Shown here: piece after piece, positions 31,776 through 39,770 of the stretch
Numbering within the stretch: the stretch's first letter is position 1
Layout of the letters: every line of letters begins with the position of its first letter
Assembly (NCBI GenBank): GCA_934122275.1
Contig: CAKOWI010000002.1
Coordinates: forward strand, 62,001 to 126,000
Direction: 5' to 3'
Origin: an uncultured Bacilli bacterium
GTDB lineage: Bacteria > Bacillota_I > Bacilli_A > RF39 > UBA660
DNA length: 64,000 nt
Notes under the pieces: model-generated
The model's database searches: none
What the model saw: only the letters and a program-made list of their open reading frames with translations
What the model was told of the DNA's origin: nothing
Made by a program: the position numbers and the translations under genes

Positions 31776-32717
31776 ATGAAGTTATTTAAAAACAATGTAG
31801 GAAGACCATCAAATGAAACCAAGAAAAAAAGAAGGCTGTTTGTATTTGGTACAATTACGTTATCAGTAGCAGCAGGATTATTAGTTGCTATGTTAATAAG
31901 CAGCATAAGTATAAATAATTTAAGTGGTAAAGCGCTTGGAAATTATTCTGGTGATATTGATGGAGATGGATTAGTTACTCAAAAAGATGTAAAAACTATT
32001 AGTGATTTTGCTTCAAATCTAAAAAAATATAGTAATGCTCAAAAGAAAATTGCTGATATGAATAAGGATGGCAAAATAACAATTATAGATGCTAAATTAG
32101 CTCTAAATATAGCAAAACAAAACTATACAATAGTATTTAATAATAGTAGAGCAGATAATGGCAGTGGAAAGATGGAATCTGTCGAAGTTGGAAAAAATGG
32201 CATAAAACTTCCAAAATGTGAATTTACCGAAAAAGGTAAAGTATTTAGAGGTTGGATAATGCAAAGAAATCAAGATGGAAAATATTACGGAAAAATAGAT
32301 AATAAATCTGATTGGTATACTAGTAACGAGTTATTTGGTGGCAAAAAAAATGGTGTTTATTTATTACTTAAAGACGAATCTGCTCTTAATCCTTTAACTA
32401 AAAAGGTAAAAGCTGGAACTAAAATTACATTATATGCTACTTGGGAAGATGCGAAAAATGGATCAAAATCAAATTCAAAAAGTTCTTCTAAATCAAATAG
32501 TAAAAACAGTTCTAATACAAAAAAAGTTAATAAAAACTCTTCGAATAATGGTGGTAGCCAAAGAAGATGTGAAAACTCTGGGAAATATTGGTATAAGGGT
32601 AAGTGTTATTCTAAGAAACCAAAAGTTTCAACAAACTGTCCAGCTATAAAAGATCAAAAAAGCTGTGATGGTTACATAAATTGTAAATGGGGATTTGGAA
32701 ACTGTAAAACAGTATAA
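31776..32717 (+). CDS. Membrane-anchored surface protein: dockerin-like EF-hands plus InlB B-repeat-like domain
   Basis: The 313-residue protein begins with a basic GRPSNETKKKRR tail and one membrane segment (about residues 24-44). Outside the membrane are two calcium-loop motifs, GDIDGDGLVTQKDV and ADMNKDGKITIIDA, spaced as in type I dockerins. A segment from YTIVFNN through FRGWIMQ to TLYATWED follows the InlB B-repeat/Flg_new pattern. A Ser/Lys/Asn linker and a Cys-rich end (CENSGKYWYKGKCY, CPAIKDQKSCDGYINCKWGFGNC) complete it. The ATG has AGGAGG 8 bases upstream. Binding to a cohesin-like partner or host surface is an inference. Confidence 0.7.
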   Translation: MKLFKNNVGRPSNETKKKRRLFVFGTITLSVAAGLLVAMLISSISINNLSGKALGNYSGDIDGDGLVTQKDVKTISDFASNLKKYSNAQKKIADMNKDGKITIIDAKLALNIAKQNYTIVFNNSRADNGSGKMESVEVGKNGIKLPKCEFTEKGKVFRGWIMQRNQDGKYYGKIDNKSDWYTSNELFGGKKNGVYLLLKDESALNPLTKKVKAGTKITLYATWEDAKNGSKSNSKSSSKSNSKNSSNTKKVNKNSSNNGGSQRRCENSGKYWYKGKCYSKKPKVSTNCPAIKDQKSCDGYINCKWGFGNCKTV

Positions 32718-32719
32718 CA

Positions 32720-32745
32720 AAAGATGCTACGGGTAGCATCTTTTT
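32720..32745 (+). terminator. Terminator after the dockerin-like gene
   Basis: AAAGATGCTAC pairs with GTAGCATCTTT around a two-base loop, followed by T residues. Confidence 0.85.
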
Positions 32746-32809
32746 AAGTTAATTTCTTTGTTTATTATTGTTAATTGTGGTATAATTCTTATTGTAAGGA
32801 AGGGGTTCT

Positions 32810-33667
32810 ATGACGGATAAAGAAAAAAGTATAAATGATGCTTTAAATGATATATTTGGTGATGACTTTTTAGAATTTGAAACTAATGATAAAAGTGAAG
32901 ATGATAATAAAGATCTCGGTTTTAATATTAATACTAATGACATTGAATCAAATAATGATAAAAATATAGTATTTGAAGATTACGATATTAGTGATACAGA
33001 TATTACTAGTAATGAGATTAAAAATGATGAAGTTGCTTACGAAACTAATTCTATTAATAATGAAGAAAATGTAGATATAAATAATACTACTTATAATAAT
33101 AGAAAGGATTTAATCGATATTAAGTCTAATGATACTATGATAGATGTAAGTAATAATTCTAATAAGAAGAGTAAAAAGTATATAATGTACATAATTATTG
33201 CAATGGTATTTATAGTTTTGATTGCACTTTCTATAATTAAACTTAATACGAGTTTTGAGAAAAAAGAATATTGTTATTACGAAACTAAAGATGAAGGATA
33301 TAGTTTAACTGATGAATACACCATTTCATATAAAGGAAATAAACTATTATACATTGAAGGAACATATGTATATAATGCACTAAATGATGAGTATAAAAAT
33401 CAAATAGAATATATAAAAGATGAAAAGTTACCAGTAATCGTTAATTCAAATGGTATGTCTGGATTTACACATATTTATGAGATAGGTGAAGATACTTTAA
33501 AAATAAATAGTTATTATGATATTTTGTCAATTGATTTTAGTTTGGTTAATAAAAATGATAATAAATCTAATCCAATAAGTTATGTTAATTTAAAGTCTAA
33601 TACAACTTATAAAGATTTAAAAGAAGATTTGGAAAAAAATGGTTATAAATGTACACCAAGTAAATAA
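32810..33667 (+). CDS. Single-pass membrane protein with acidic cytoplasmic tail (family A)
   Basis: This 285-residue protein has a long, Asp/Asn/Glu-rich N-terminal tail (about 120 residues, low complexity). One membrane segment IMYIIIAMVFIVLIALSII is followed by an extracytoplasmic domain of about 140 residues with CYYETKDEG near its start and LKEDLEKNGYKC at its end. The layout is the same as in the protein at 36784 (LKCNYTSTS and SYTNKGYSC), suggesting paralogues; the outer domain recalls YehR/DUF1307 lipoproteins. A TGGTATAAT extended -10 lies at 32778-32786 and AAGGAAGGGG before the ATG. Confidence 0.6.
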   Translation: MTDKEKSINDALNDIFGDDFLEFETNDKSEDDNKDLGFNINTNDIESNNDKNIVFEDYDISDTDITSNEIKNDEVAYETNSINNEENVDINNTTYNNRKDLIDIKSNDTMIDVSNNSNKKSKKYIMYIIIAMVFIVLIALSIIKLNTSFEKKEYCYYETKDEGYSLTDEYTISYKGNKLLYIEGTYVYNALNDEYKNQIEYIKDEKLPVIVNSNGMSGFTHIYEIGEDTLKINSYYDILSIDFSLVNKNDNKSNPISYVNLKSNTTYKDLKEDLEKNGYKCTPSK

Positions 33668-33724
33668 AAAATACTTTAATATTGAATTTTTATGATATAA
33701 TACACTTTAAAGGAGTTGATTAAC

Positions 33725-35230
33725 TTGAGAGAGTTTACAGAGCAAGAATTAGTAAGAAGACAAAAAGCAGAAAAAATAAGAGAGTTAGGTATTGATCCTT
33801 TTGGACAAAGATTTGATAGAACTGCCTTTGCTTCTGAAATTAAAGATAAGTATAAAGATGTTGCTCATGATGATTTTGAGAATATAAATGATGAGGTTAT
33901 AGTAGCAGGTAGAATAATGTTTATTAGAAAAATGGGTAAAGCTTCATTTTTCTCATTAAAAGATAAGACTGGGCCAATTCAAATATATATATCAATAAAT
34001 GATATAGGTGAAGATAGTTATAACTTATTTAAGACAGCAGATTTAGGTGATATAGTTGGCGTTAGAGGACGTGTTATGAAAACTAAAACTGGTGAATTAA
34101 CCATAAAATGTTTAGAATATACACCTTTAGTAAAAGCGTTAAGACCGCTTCCTGAAAAATTTCACGGATTAACTGATAAGGAAGAAAGATATAGAAGACG
34201 TTATGTTGACTTAATTATGAATGATGATGCAAGACGTGTTGCATTTATGAGACCAAAGATAATTAGATGTATACAAAATTTCTTAGATAATAGAGGCTTT
34301 GTTGAAGTTGAAACACCAATTCTTACAACCCTTTTAACCGGTGCTGCTGCAAGACCATTTGTTACACATCATAATGCTCAAGACTTAGATATGTATTTAA
34401 GAATTGCTTTGGAGCTTAACTTAAAGAGATTATTAGTAGGTGGTATGGAGTCTGTTTATGAAATAGGTCGTACATTTAGAAATGAAGGAATGGATATGCA
34501 ACATAATCCTGAATTTACTATGATGGAAGTATATCAAGCATATTCTAATTTAGAGGGTATGATGGATTTAACAGAAGAAATGTATCAAACTATTGCAAAT
34601 GAAATATGTGGTAAGACTACGTTTAATTATTTAGGGTGTGAAATAGACTTATCTGGTAAATGGAAAAGACTTAGTATGGCTGATGCAATATTAGAAAAAA
34701 CAGGAATAGATTTTAGAAAAATAACTGGCGCTAATGAAGCTTTAAAATTAGCCGAAGAACATGAAATAGAAGTTCAAGAACATGAGAAAACAGTAGGACA
34801 CATTATGAATCTATTCTTTGAAAAATACGTTGAAGAAACACTTATACAACCAACTTTCTTATATGGTCATCCAATTGAAATATCTCCGCTTACTAAAAAG
34901 AATCCTGAAGATCCAAGATTTGTTGATCGTTTTGAGTTATTTATAGCAGGACATGAATGTGCGAATGCATATACTGAATTAAATGATCCTATTGATCAGT
35001 TAGAAAGATTTAAAGAACAATTAAAAGAAAAAGATCTAGGTAATGATGAAGCTAACGATATTGATATGGACTTTATAGAAGCATTAGAATATGGTATGCC
35101 TCCAGCAGGTGGTATAGGGTATGGAATAGATAGATTAATAATGTTATTTACAGAACAACAATCTATACGTGATGTATTATTGTTTCCACTTATGAAACCA
35201 GAACAATCTAAATTGAAGGAAGAAGAATAA
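33725..35230 (+). CDS. lysS: Lysyl-tRNA synthetase (class II)
   Basis: The enzyme charges tRNA-Lys. The 501-residue product shows RQKAEKIRELGIDPFG, an N-terminal OB-fold with AGRIMFIRKMGKASFFSLKD, motif 1 IRCIQNFLDNRGFVEVETPIL, motif 2 FRNEGMDMQHNPEFTMMEVY, and motif 3 GGIGYGIDRLIML. AGGAG at 33711-33715 indicates the TTG at 33725 as start; the TTG at 33716 would abut the site. A TGATATAAT extended -10 precedes it. The gene has its own terminator. Confidence 0.96.
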   Translation: MREFTEQELVRRQKAEKIRELGIDPFGQRFDRTAFASEIKDKYKDVAHDDFENINDEVIVAGRIMFIRKMGKASFFSLKDKTGPIQIYISINDIGEDSYNLFKTADLGDIVGVRGRVMKTKTGELTIKCLEYTPLVKALRPLPEKFHGLTDKEERYRRRYVDLIMNDDARRVAFMRPKIIRCIQNFLDNRGFVEVETPILTTLLTGAAARPFVTHHNAQDLDMYLRIALELNLKRLLVGGMESVYEIGRTFRNEGMDMQHNPEFTMMEVYQAYSNLEGMMDLTEEMYQTIANEICGKTTFNYLGCEIDLSGKWKRLSMADAILEKTGIDFRKITGANEALKLAEEHEIEVQEHEKTVGHIMNLFFEKYVEETLIQPTFLYGHPIEISPLTKKNPEDPRFVDRFELFIAGHECANAYTELNDPIDQLERFKEQLKEKDLGNDEANDIDMDFIEALEYGMPPAGGIGYGIDRLIMLFTEQQSIRDVLLFPLMKPEQSKLKEEE

Positions 35231-35245
35231 TTTCTTCTTTTTTTC
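35221..35245 (+). terminator. Terminator overlapping the lysS stop
   Basis: AGAAGAA at 35221-35227 pairs with TTCTTCT at 35232-35238, followed by seven T. The stem includes the last lysS codons. Confidence 0.8.
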
Positions 35246-35306
35246 TGTTTTAAAGATAAAAAATATGATATAATTATATACATAATGAATTGTGAAGGAG
35301 TATTTT

Positions 35307-35939
35307 ATGTTAATAGGTTTTTATGGAGCATCAGTTATTTTAACTTATGTTGGTTTAAGTTTTTCTATAGTTGGTATGGCTTTTGCTTTTAGTGGGCATA
35401 TTCCAACAGCTATAATGTGTCTTATAATAGCAGGTGTTTGTGATATGTTTGATGGTACGATAGCAAGAGCTTGTAAAAGAACTGATAAGGAAAAGAAATT
35501 TGGTATACAATTAGATTCACTAGTAGATGTCGTATCATTTGGTGTATTTCCTATAGTTATTGGAATATGCATGAATTTTACTAGTAAATTGTGTATTTTT
35601 TGCTATGTTGTATATGCTTTAGCAGCAGTAATTAGACTTGCATATTTTAATGTTGTTGCAGAAGAAAGAAGTTTTTTAATAAAGAAAAATAAAGAAAAGG
35701 TGTCATTTTATTATGGACTTCCAGTTACTAGTATTGCAATTATTTTACCATTTGTTTATAATCTAAACATTTTTCTAAATCCAATTGTTTTTGAAAGAGC
35801 ATATCCACTTATGATGCTTATGACTGCATTATTATTTGTTCTTAATATAAGAATTAAAAAGCCAACTGGAATATGGTATGTTGTATGTTCAATTTTAGCA
35901 GTAATTGAAATTGCAATTATATCAGCTGCAATGAGATAA
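35307..35939 (+). CDS. pssA: CDP-diacylglycerol-serine O-phosphatidyltransferase
   Basis: PssA makes phosphatidylserine from CDP-diacylglycerol and serine in the membrane. The 210-residue protein has the CDP-alcohol transferase motif in CDMFDGTIARACKRTDKEKKFGIQLDSLVD, with all the D-x2-DG-x2-AR...G-x3-D-x3-D residues, and about six membrane segments. GAAGGAG points to the ATG at 35307; an upstream GTG precedes it. The stop TAA shares its last base with the psd start. Confidence 0.9.
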   Translation: MLIGFYGASVILTYVGLSFSIVGMAFAFSGHIPTAIMCLIIAGVCDMFDGTIARACKRTDKEKKFGIQLDSLVDVVSFGVFPIVIGICMNFTSKLCIFCYVVYALAAVIRLAYFNVVAEERSFLIKKNKEKVSFYYGLPVTSIAIILPFVYNLNIFLNPIVFERAYPLMMLMTALLFVLNIRIKKPTGIWYVVCSILAVIEIAIISAAMR

Positions 35940-36766
35940 TGAAAAATCAGTATAGGATATTAAATTTTTTATATGATACTAAAATAGGAAGAATAATTTT
36001 AAAACCAATGGTATCAAGTAAAAGGTTTTCTAATTTTGTTGCATACTTTATTGATAGAAAAATATCAAAATTATTTATAAAACCGTTTATAAAAAAGAAT
36101 GGAATTAATATGGATGATTTCAAGGATGAAAAGTATGATAGTTTTAATGATTTTTTCACTAGAAAAATAAAAAAGAATAGAAGACCAATTTCAAAGGATA
36201 ACAACACTTTTCTAGCACCATGTGATTCTAAATTAACTTGCTATAAGATAGATGATAAATTATTGTTTAAAGTAAAAAATAGCACTTACAGTGTAGAATC
36301 ATTGATTAATAATAAAACTATAGCAAAAGAGTTTAACGGTGGCTATGCACTTGTTTTTAGGCTATCTCCAGATGATTATCATAGATATATGTATATTGAC
36401 GATGGAGTAATTAATGATAATTACAAGATTGATGGAATCTTTAATACGGTTAATCCTATAGTATATGATAAGCATATGGTATTTAAAGAAAATCAAAGAG
36501 AGTGTACTTATGTTAATACTAAAAACTTTGGTAAAATAATGTATATAGAAGTTGGAGCATTATTAGTTGGTAAGATAGTAAATGCTAAGAATAGTGGTTC
36601 TTTTAAAAGGTCAGAAGAAAAGGGATACTTTATGTATGGAGGATCAACTGTTATTTTGCTTATAGAAAAAAATAAAGTTAAAATAAATAATAATATTCTA
36701 ACGATGTCTAAAGAAGGAAAAGAGATGATTGTTAAATACGGGGAGACTATTGGTTATAAAATCTAA
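35939..36766 (+). CDS. psd: Phosphatidylserine decarboxylase
   Basis: Psd converts phosphatidylserine to phosphatidylethanolamine using a pyruvoyl group made by self-cleavage. The 275-residue proenzyme has FNDFFTRKIK, the catalytic-triad histidines in LSPDDYHRYMY, VGALLVGKI, and the cleavage site in FMYGGSTVILL (GGST variant of LGST). It is translationally coupled to pssA. The pair shows that this organism makes PE itself, which is notable for a small AT-rich genome. Confidence 0.94.
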   Translation: MKNQYRILNFLYDTKIGRIILKPMVSSKRFSNFVAYFIDRKISKLFIKPFIKKNGINMDDFKDEKYDSFNDFFTRKIKKNRRPISKDNNTFLAPCDSKLTCYKIDDKLLFKVKNSTYSVESLINNKTIAKEFNGGYALVFRLSPDDYHRYMYIDDGVINDNYKIDGIFNTVNPIVYDKHMVFKENQRECTYVNTKNFGKIMYIEVGALLVGKIVNAKNSGSFKRSEEKGYFMYGGSTVILLIEKNKVKINNNILTMSKEGKEMIVKYGETIGYKI

Positions 36767-36783
36767 TTAATAAGGAGCGTTAT

Positions 36784-37536
36784 ATGGAAGATAAAAATAA
36801 TGACATAAAACAAGAAGAGTTAGATAGTGAAAAGGAAATAATGGAACCTGAAAATGTTACTAGAGAGATTAATTTAGATGAATTATATGATGGTGCAATA
36901 AATAATACGGTAGTAATTGATCCTATCACTAAAGATGAAATATTAGTTGAAACTAAAAAGTCTAATCGAAAAATAATTGGTATTTTATTTGCTGTGTTTA
37001 TATTACTTATTTTATATTTTGTAAATAATAAGCTTGATGTTAATAAAAAGAATGCTACTGTTGAACCTAATACGTCTACAACGCCTGTTATTACTACCAA
37101 AAAAGAAGTATCTAAAGGAGTGTTAAAATGTAATTATACATCTACAAGTTCTTCTGAAACTCAAAATGCTACTTTTGAAGCAAATTATGAAGATGAAACT
37201 TTAATTGATAGCACATTTAATTACACTTTAATGTTAATTGGTGATGTTTCCTCTGATATATCAGAAAGTCTAAAAAAAGAATATGAAGATTTATATATAA
37301 ATAATGTTTCGGTAGAGGGAATATCAACAACGTTTGAAAAGGTTGATAAAGGTTTTGCCTTTAGTTCAAAAGTAACATATAAAGGAACTGCTCTTGATAA
37401 GATAACCACACAAGATGGTAAGACTATGTTATACGTTAAACCAAATAGTGATGATACATTAAAAGGTATTCAAGAGTCATATACAAATAAAGGATATAGC
37501 TGTAGTTTATTATCTAGTACTAAGGATGGTGAGTAA
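36784..37536 (+). CDS. Single-pass membrane protein with acidic cytoplasmic tail (family A paralogue)
   Basis: The 250-residue protein has an acidic N-terminal tail of about 60 residues. A membrane segment IIGILFAVFILLILYFV is followed by a Thr-rich linker and a beta-rich outer domain from VLKCNYTSTS to GYSCSLLSS. Two cysteines at the domain ends may form a disulphide. It resembles the protein at 32810 in layout and domain end motifs and recalls YehR/DUF1307 proteins. TAAGGAGCG lies before the ATG. It ends just before a small membrane protein gene. Function unknown. Confidence 0.6.
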   Translation: MEDKNNDIKQEELDSEKEIMEPENVTREINLDELYDGAINNTVVIDPITKDEILVETKKSNRKIIGILFAVFILLILYFVNNKLDVNKKNATVEPNTSTTPVITTKKEVSKGVLKCNYTSTSSSETQNATFEANYEDETLIDSTFNYTLMLIGDVSSDISESLKKEYEDLYINNVSVEGISTTFEKVDKGFAFSSKVTYKGTALDKITTQDGKTMLYVKPNSDDTLKGIQESYTNKGYSCSLLSSTKDGE

Positions 37537-37540
37537 TATT

Positions 37541-37741
37541 ATGAAAAATGAGGATAAGAAAAAACTAGAAGAAAGTTATAAAAGAATAAAAGTTGCTAAA
37601 AAAATTCTAATTGGTATAGACGTTTTGGCACTTATACTTCTTATTATTCAAATAGTTATGAAAGAGGTGTCAATACCATCTTACATAGTACTTATAGTGT
37701 GTAATATTTTAGTATTTTTAGTAAAACAAAAAGAAGAATAA
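37541..37741 (+). CDS. Small two-helix membrane protein
   Basis: The 66-residue protein has a charged N-terminal helix (MKNEDKKKLEESYKRIKVAKK) and two hydrophobic segments around LIGIDVLALILLIIQIVM and YIVLIVCNILVFLV. GGTGAG at 37528-37533 supports the ATG at 37541 rather than the one at 37526. It lies directly after the acidic-tail protein gene and may be cotranscribed. No family recognised. Confidence 0.55.
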   Translation: MKNEDKKKLEESYKRIKVAKKILIGIDVLALILLIIQIVMKEVSIPSYIVLIVCNILVFLVKQKEE

Positions 37742-37757
37742 TTAAATTCTTTTTTTA
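37735..37757 (+). terminator. Weak terminator
   Basis: AGAAT at 37735-37739 pairs with ATTCT at 37746-37750, followed by a long T run; the stem is short. Confidence 0.45.
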
Positions 37758-37802
37758 GAATGAAGGCAAAAATGTTTTTTCTTAAAATGAATAAAAAAAA
37801 CT

Positions 37803-38066
37803 AAGGAAAAGGTAATCGGAAGGATCATAAGATTTGATGTAGAAAATAATAAACATTAACCAGTATTCGAATTTGAAACTTTAAATGGACAAAAAATGAT
37901 ATTGAGATATAAACCAAAAGAAGCAGATATTGAAGAACCAAGTTTAGAAGATGTTTACATAGGATCATTTGTAAATGAAAAATTAAAAGAACCATTACCT
38001 ATTGAAAATATTAAAATTAAATATGTTGTAGAAGATCCATCAGATTTTCTTCCTAGACGGGTTTAA
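37803..38066 (+). pseudogene. Decayed gene, DUF3592-like
   Basis: One frame reads KEKVIGRIIRFDVENNKH, a TAA where TAT (Tyr) is expected, PVFEFETLNGQKMILRYKPKEA, then IEEPSLEDVYIG to FLPRRV and stop at 38066. The (Y)PVFEF..NG..M pattern resembles small DUF3592-type domains. The nonsense codon and absent start show it is broken. A 56-codon frame from the ATG at 37896 remains but lacks a ribosome site. Confidence 0.5.
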
Positions 38067-38073
38067 AAAACAA

Positions 38074-38103
38074 TTAAGCAATCAAAAAAGATTGCTTTTA
38101 ATT
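38074..38103 (+). terminator. Terminator before the heat-shock operon
   Basis: AAGCAATC at 38076-38083 pairs with GATTGCTT at 38090-38097, flanked by T-rich sequence. Confidence 0.8.
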
Positions 38104-38124
38104 TATCATAAAAAATAAAAATAT

Positions 38125-38167
38125 TTAGCACTCTGGTATTGACATTGCTAATGATACATATTATAAT
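38125..38167 (+). promoter_or_regulatory. CIRCE operator overlapping the hrcA promoter
   Basis: TTAGCACTC (38125-38133), nine bases, then CATTGCTAA (38143-38151) forms a CIRCE element whose right arm differs from the consensus GAGTGCTAA in its first three bases. The -35 TTGACA (38139-38144) is inside it, and TATAAT follows after 17 bases (38162-38167). HrcA bound here would cover the -35. Confidence 0.85.
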
Positions 38168-38197
38168 GTATGTAGGCTTAAGAAAGAAAGGTGATGT

Positions 38198-39190
38198 ATG
38201 ATAACAGATAGACAAAAGAGGCTTCTTAAACTTATTGTTGAAGAATATATTAAAACAGCAGTACCCGTCGGATCAAAGGGTCTGTGTGAAAAGCTTAAAT
38301 GTTCATCAGCAACAATAAGAAATGAGATGGCTACGTTAGAAGATCTCGGTTTTTTAGAGAAAACTCATACATCATCAGGTAGAGTTCCAAGCGAATCCGG
38401 ATATAGATTTTATGTAGATAATTTAATGGAACCTAAAAAAATGTCTGGTCAAGATGTACTTAATCTTCAAAAAATATTTAATAATAAACAGCTAGCATTA
38501 TCAGATGTAATTACAAGGAGTCTAGAAATAATCTCTGAAATTACTAATTGCACTTCTGTTGTATTAGGACGTGACAGTTCTAATAATAATTTAAAACAAG
38601 TAGAAGTTGTACCACTTAGTAGTGAAAGGGTAATTGCAATAGTAATTACTGATAAAGGACATATAGAACATAAAGAAATTAATATAGGTAAAAACGTAGA
38701 GCCTAATGATCTTAAGAAGATTATTGATCTAATAAACAAATTATTAGTTGGTACACCAATTAATGAAATAAGTGCAAAGCTTGAGTTTGAAATTAAACCT
38801 ATAATTGGTAATTATGTTAAGTCTCATGAGGCGTTGTACCAAGCATTTTATAATGCATTTAATGAATTTTCGTTTAAGAGTCATATGCAAATGCAAGGTA
38901 GAACTAAACTTCTTGATTATAGAGAGTTTGATGATGTTAATAAAGCTAAAGTGTTATTAAAGAAATTTGAAGATAATGATATGATAAAAAACATTAAAGC
39001 CGAAAATAATGATATAAAAGTTTATATTGGTCATGAAAATAATTTTGATGATGATGTATCAATTATTAAAACTAAGTACATAACTAATTCTGAAGAGGGT
39101 ACTATTGCAATAGTAGGTCCTAAAAGAATGAATTATGAAAAAGTAGTTTCACTACTTGAATACATCAAAGAAAACATAGAAAGGCAATAG
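38198..39190 (+). CDS. hrcA: Heat-inducible transcription repressor HrcA
   Basis: HrcA binds CIRCE and represses chaperone genes when GroEL activity is sufficient. The 330-residue protein has the N-terminal winged helix (RQKRLLKLIVEEYIKTAVPVGSKGL, CSSATIRNEMATLEDLGFLEKTHTSSGRVPS, GYRFYVD) and the GAF-like and C-terminal domains ending in GPKRMNYEKVVSLLEYI. GAAAGGTGATG precedes the ATG. It is first in an hrcA-grpE-dnaK-(pepF)-dnaJ cluster and is under its own operator. Confidence 0.96.
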   Translation: MITDRQKRLLKLIVEEYIKTAVPVGSKGLCEKLKCSSATIRNEMATLEDLGFLEKTHTSSGRVPSESGYRFYVDNLMEPKKMSGQDVLNLQKIFNNKQLALSDVITRSLEIISEITNCTSVVLGRDSSNNNLKQVEVVPLSSERVIAIVITDKGHIEHKEINIGKNVEPNDLKKIIDLINKLLVGTPINEISAKLEFEIKPIIGNYVKSHEALYQAFYNAFNEFSFKSHMQMQGRTKLLDYREFDDVNKAKVLLKKFEDNDMIKNIKAENNDIKVYIGHENNFDDDVSIIKTKYITNSEEGTIAIVGPKRMNYEKVVSLLEYIKENIERQ

Positions 39191-39191
39191 T

Positions 39192-39752
39192 ATGAGTAAA
39201 GAAAAAACTAAAGAAGAAACTATTACTAAAGAATGTAAGAAATGTAAAGATAAAAAGGAAAATAAAGAGCCTAAAGAAGAATTCATAAAGCTTACTAAAG
39301 AAGAAGTAGAAGCTATGAATAAAAAAATTAATGATTCTGAAGAAAAAGCTTTAAGAGCTAGTGCAGAACTTATTAATTATAGAAAAAGGAAAGATGAAGA
39401 AACAGAAAAAATACTTAAGTATTGTAATGAAGATTTAGTTTTGGAAATCTTGCCTGTACTTGATAATTTTGATAGAGCTATGAATATAGGAAATAAAGAA
39501 ATATCTGATGAATTAAATCAGTATTTAAATGGTATGAAAATGATACAAAAAGGTCTTATCGCAGCTCTTTTAAAGTTTGAAGTAAAAGAAATAGATTCTT
39601 TAGATAAAAAGTTTGATCCTAAATATCATCAAGCTGTTATGAAAGAATCTGATCCTAATAAGGAAAAAGAAATTATCTTAGAGGTATATCAGAAAGGATA
39701 TATGCTTAAAGATAAAGTAATTAGACCAGCAATGGTAAAAGTAAATGATTAA
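39192..39752 (+). CDS. grpE: GrpE nucleotide exchange factor
   Basis: GrpE releases ADP from DnaK. The 186-residue protein has a long charged N-terminal coiled coil, RASAELINYRKRKDEE, LPVLDNFDRAMNI, the MIQKGLIAALLKFEVKEI stretch, and the beta-domain KFDPKYHQAVMKES...VYQKGYMLKDKVIRPAMVKV. It starts 1 base after hrcA and precedes dnaK by 18 bases. Confidence 0.95.
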   Translation: MSKEKTKEETITKECKKCKDKKENKEPKEEFIKLTKEEVEAMNKKINDSEEKALRASAELINYRKRKDEETEKILKYCNEDLVLEILPVLDNFDRAMNIGNKEISDELNQYLNGMKMIQKGLIAALLKFEVKEIDSLDKKFDPKYHQAVMKESDPNKEKEIILEVYQKGYMLKDKVIRPAMVKVND

Positions 39753-39770
39753 TGAAAGGAAATGATATAT

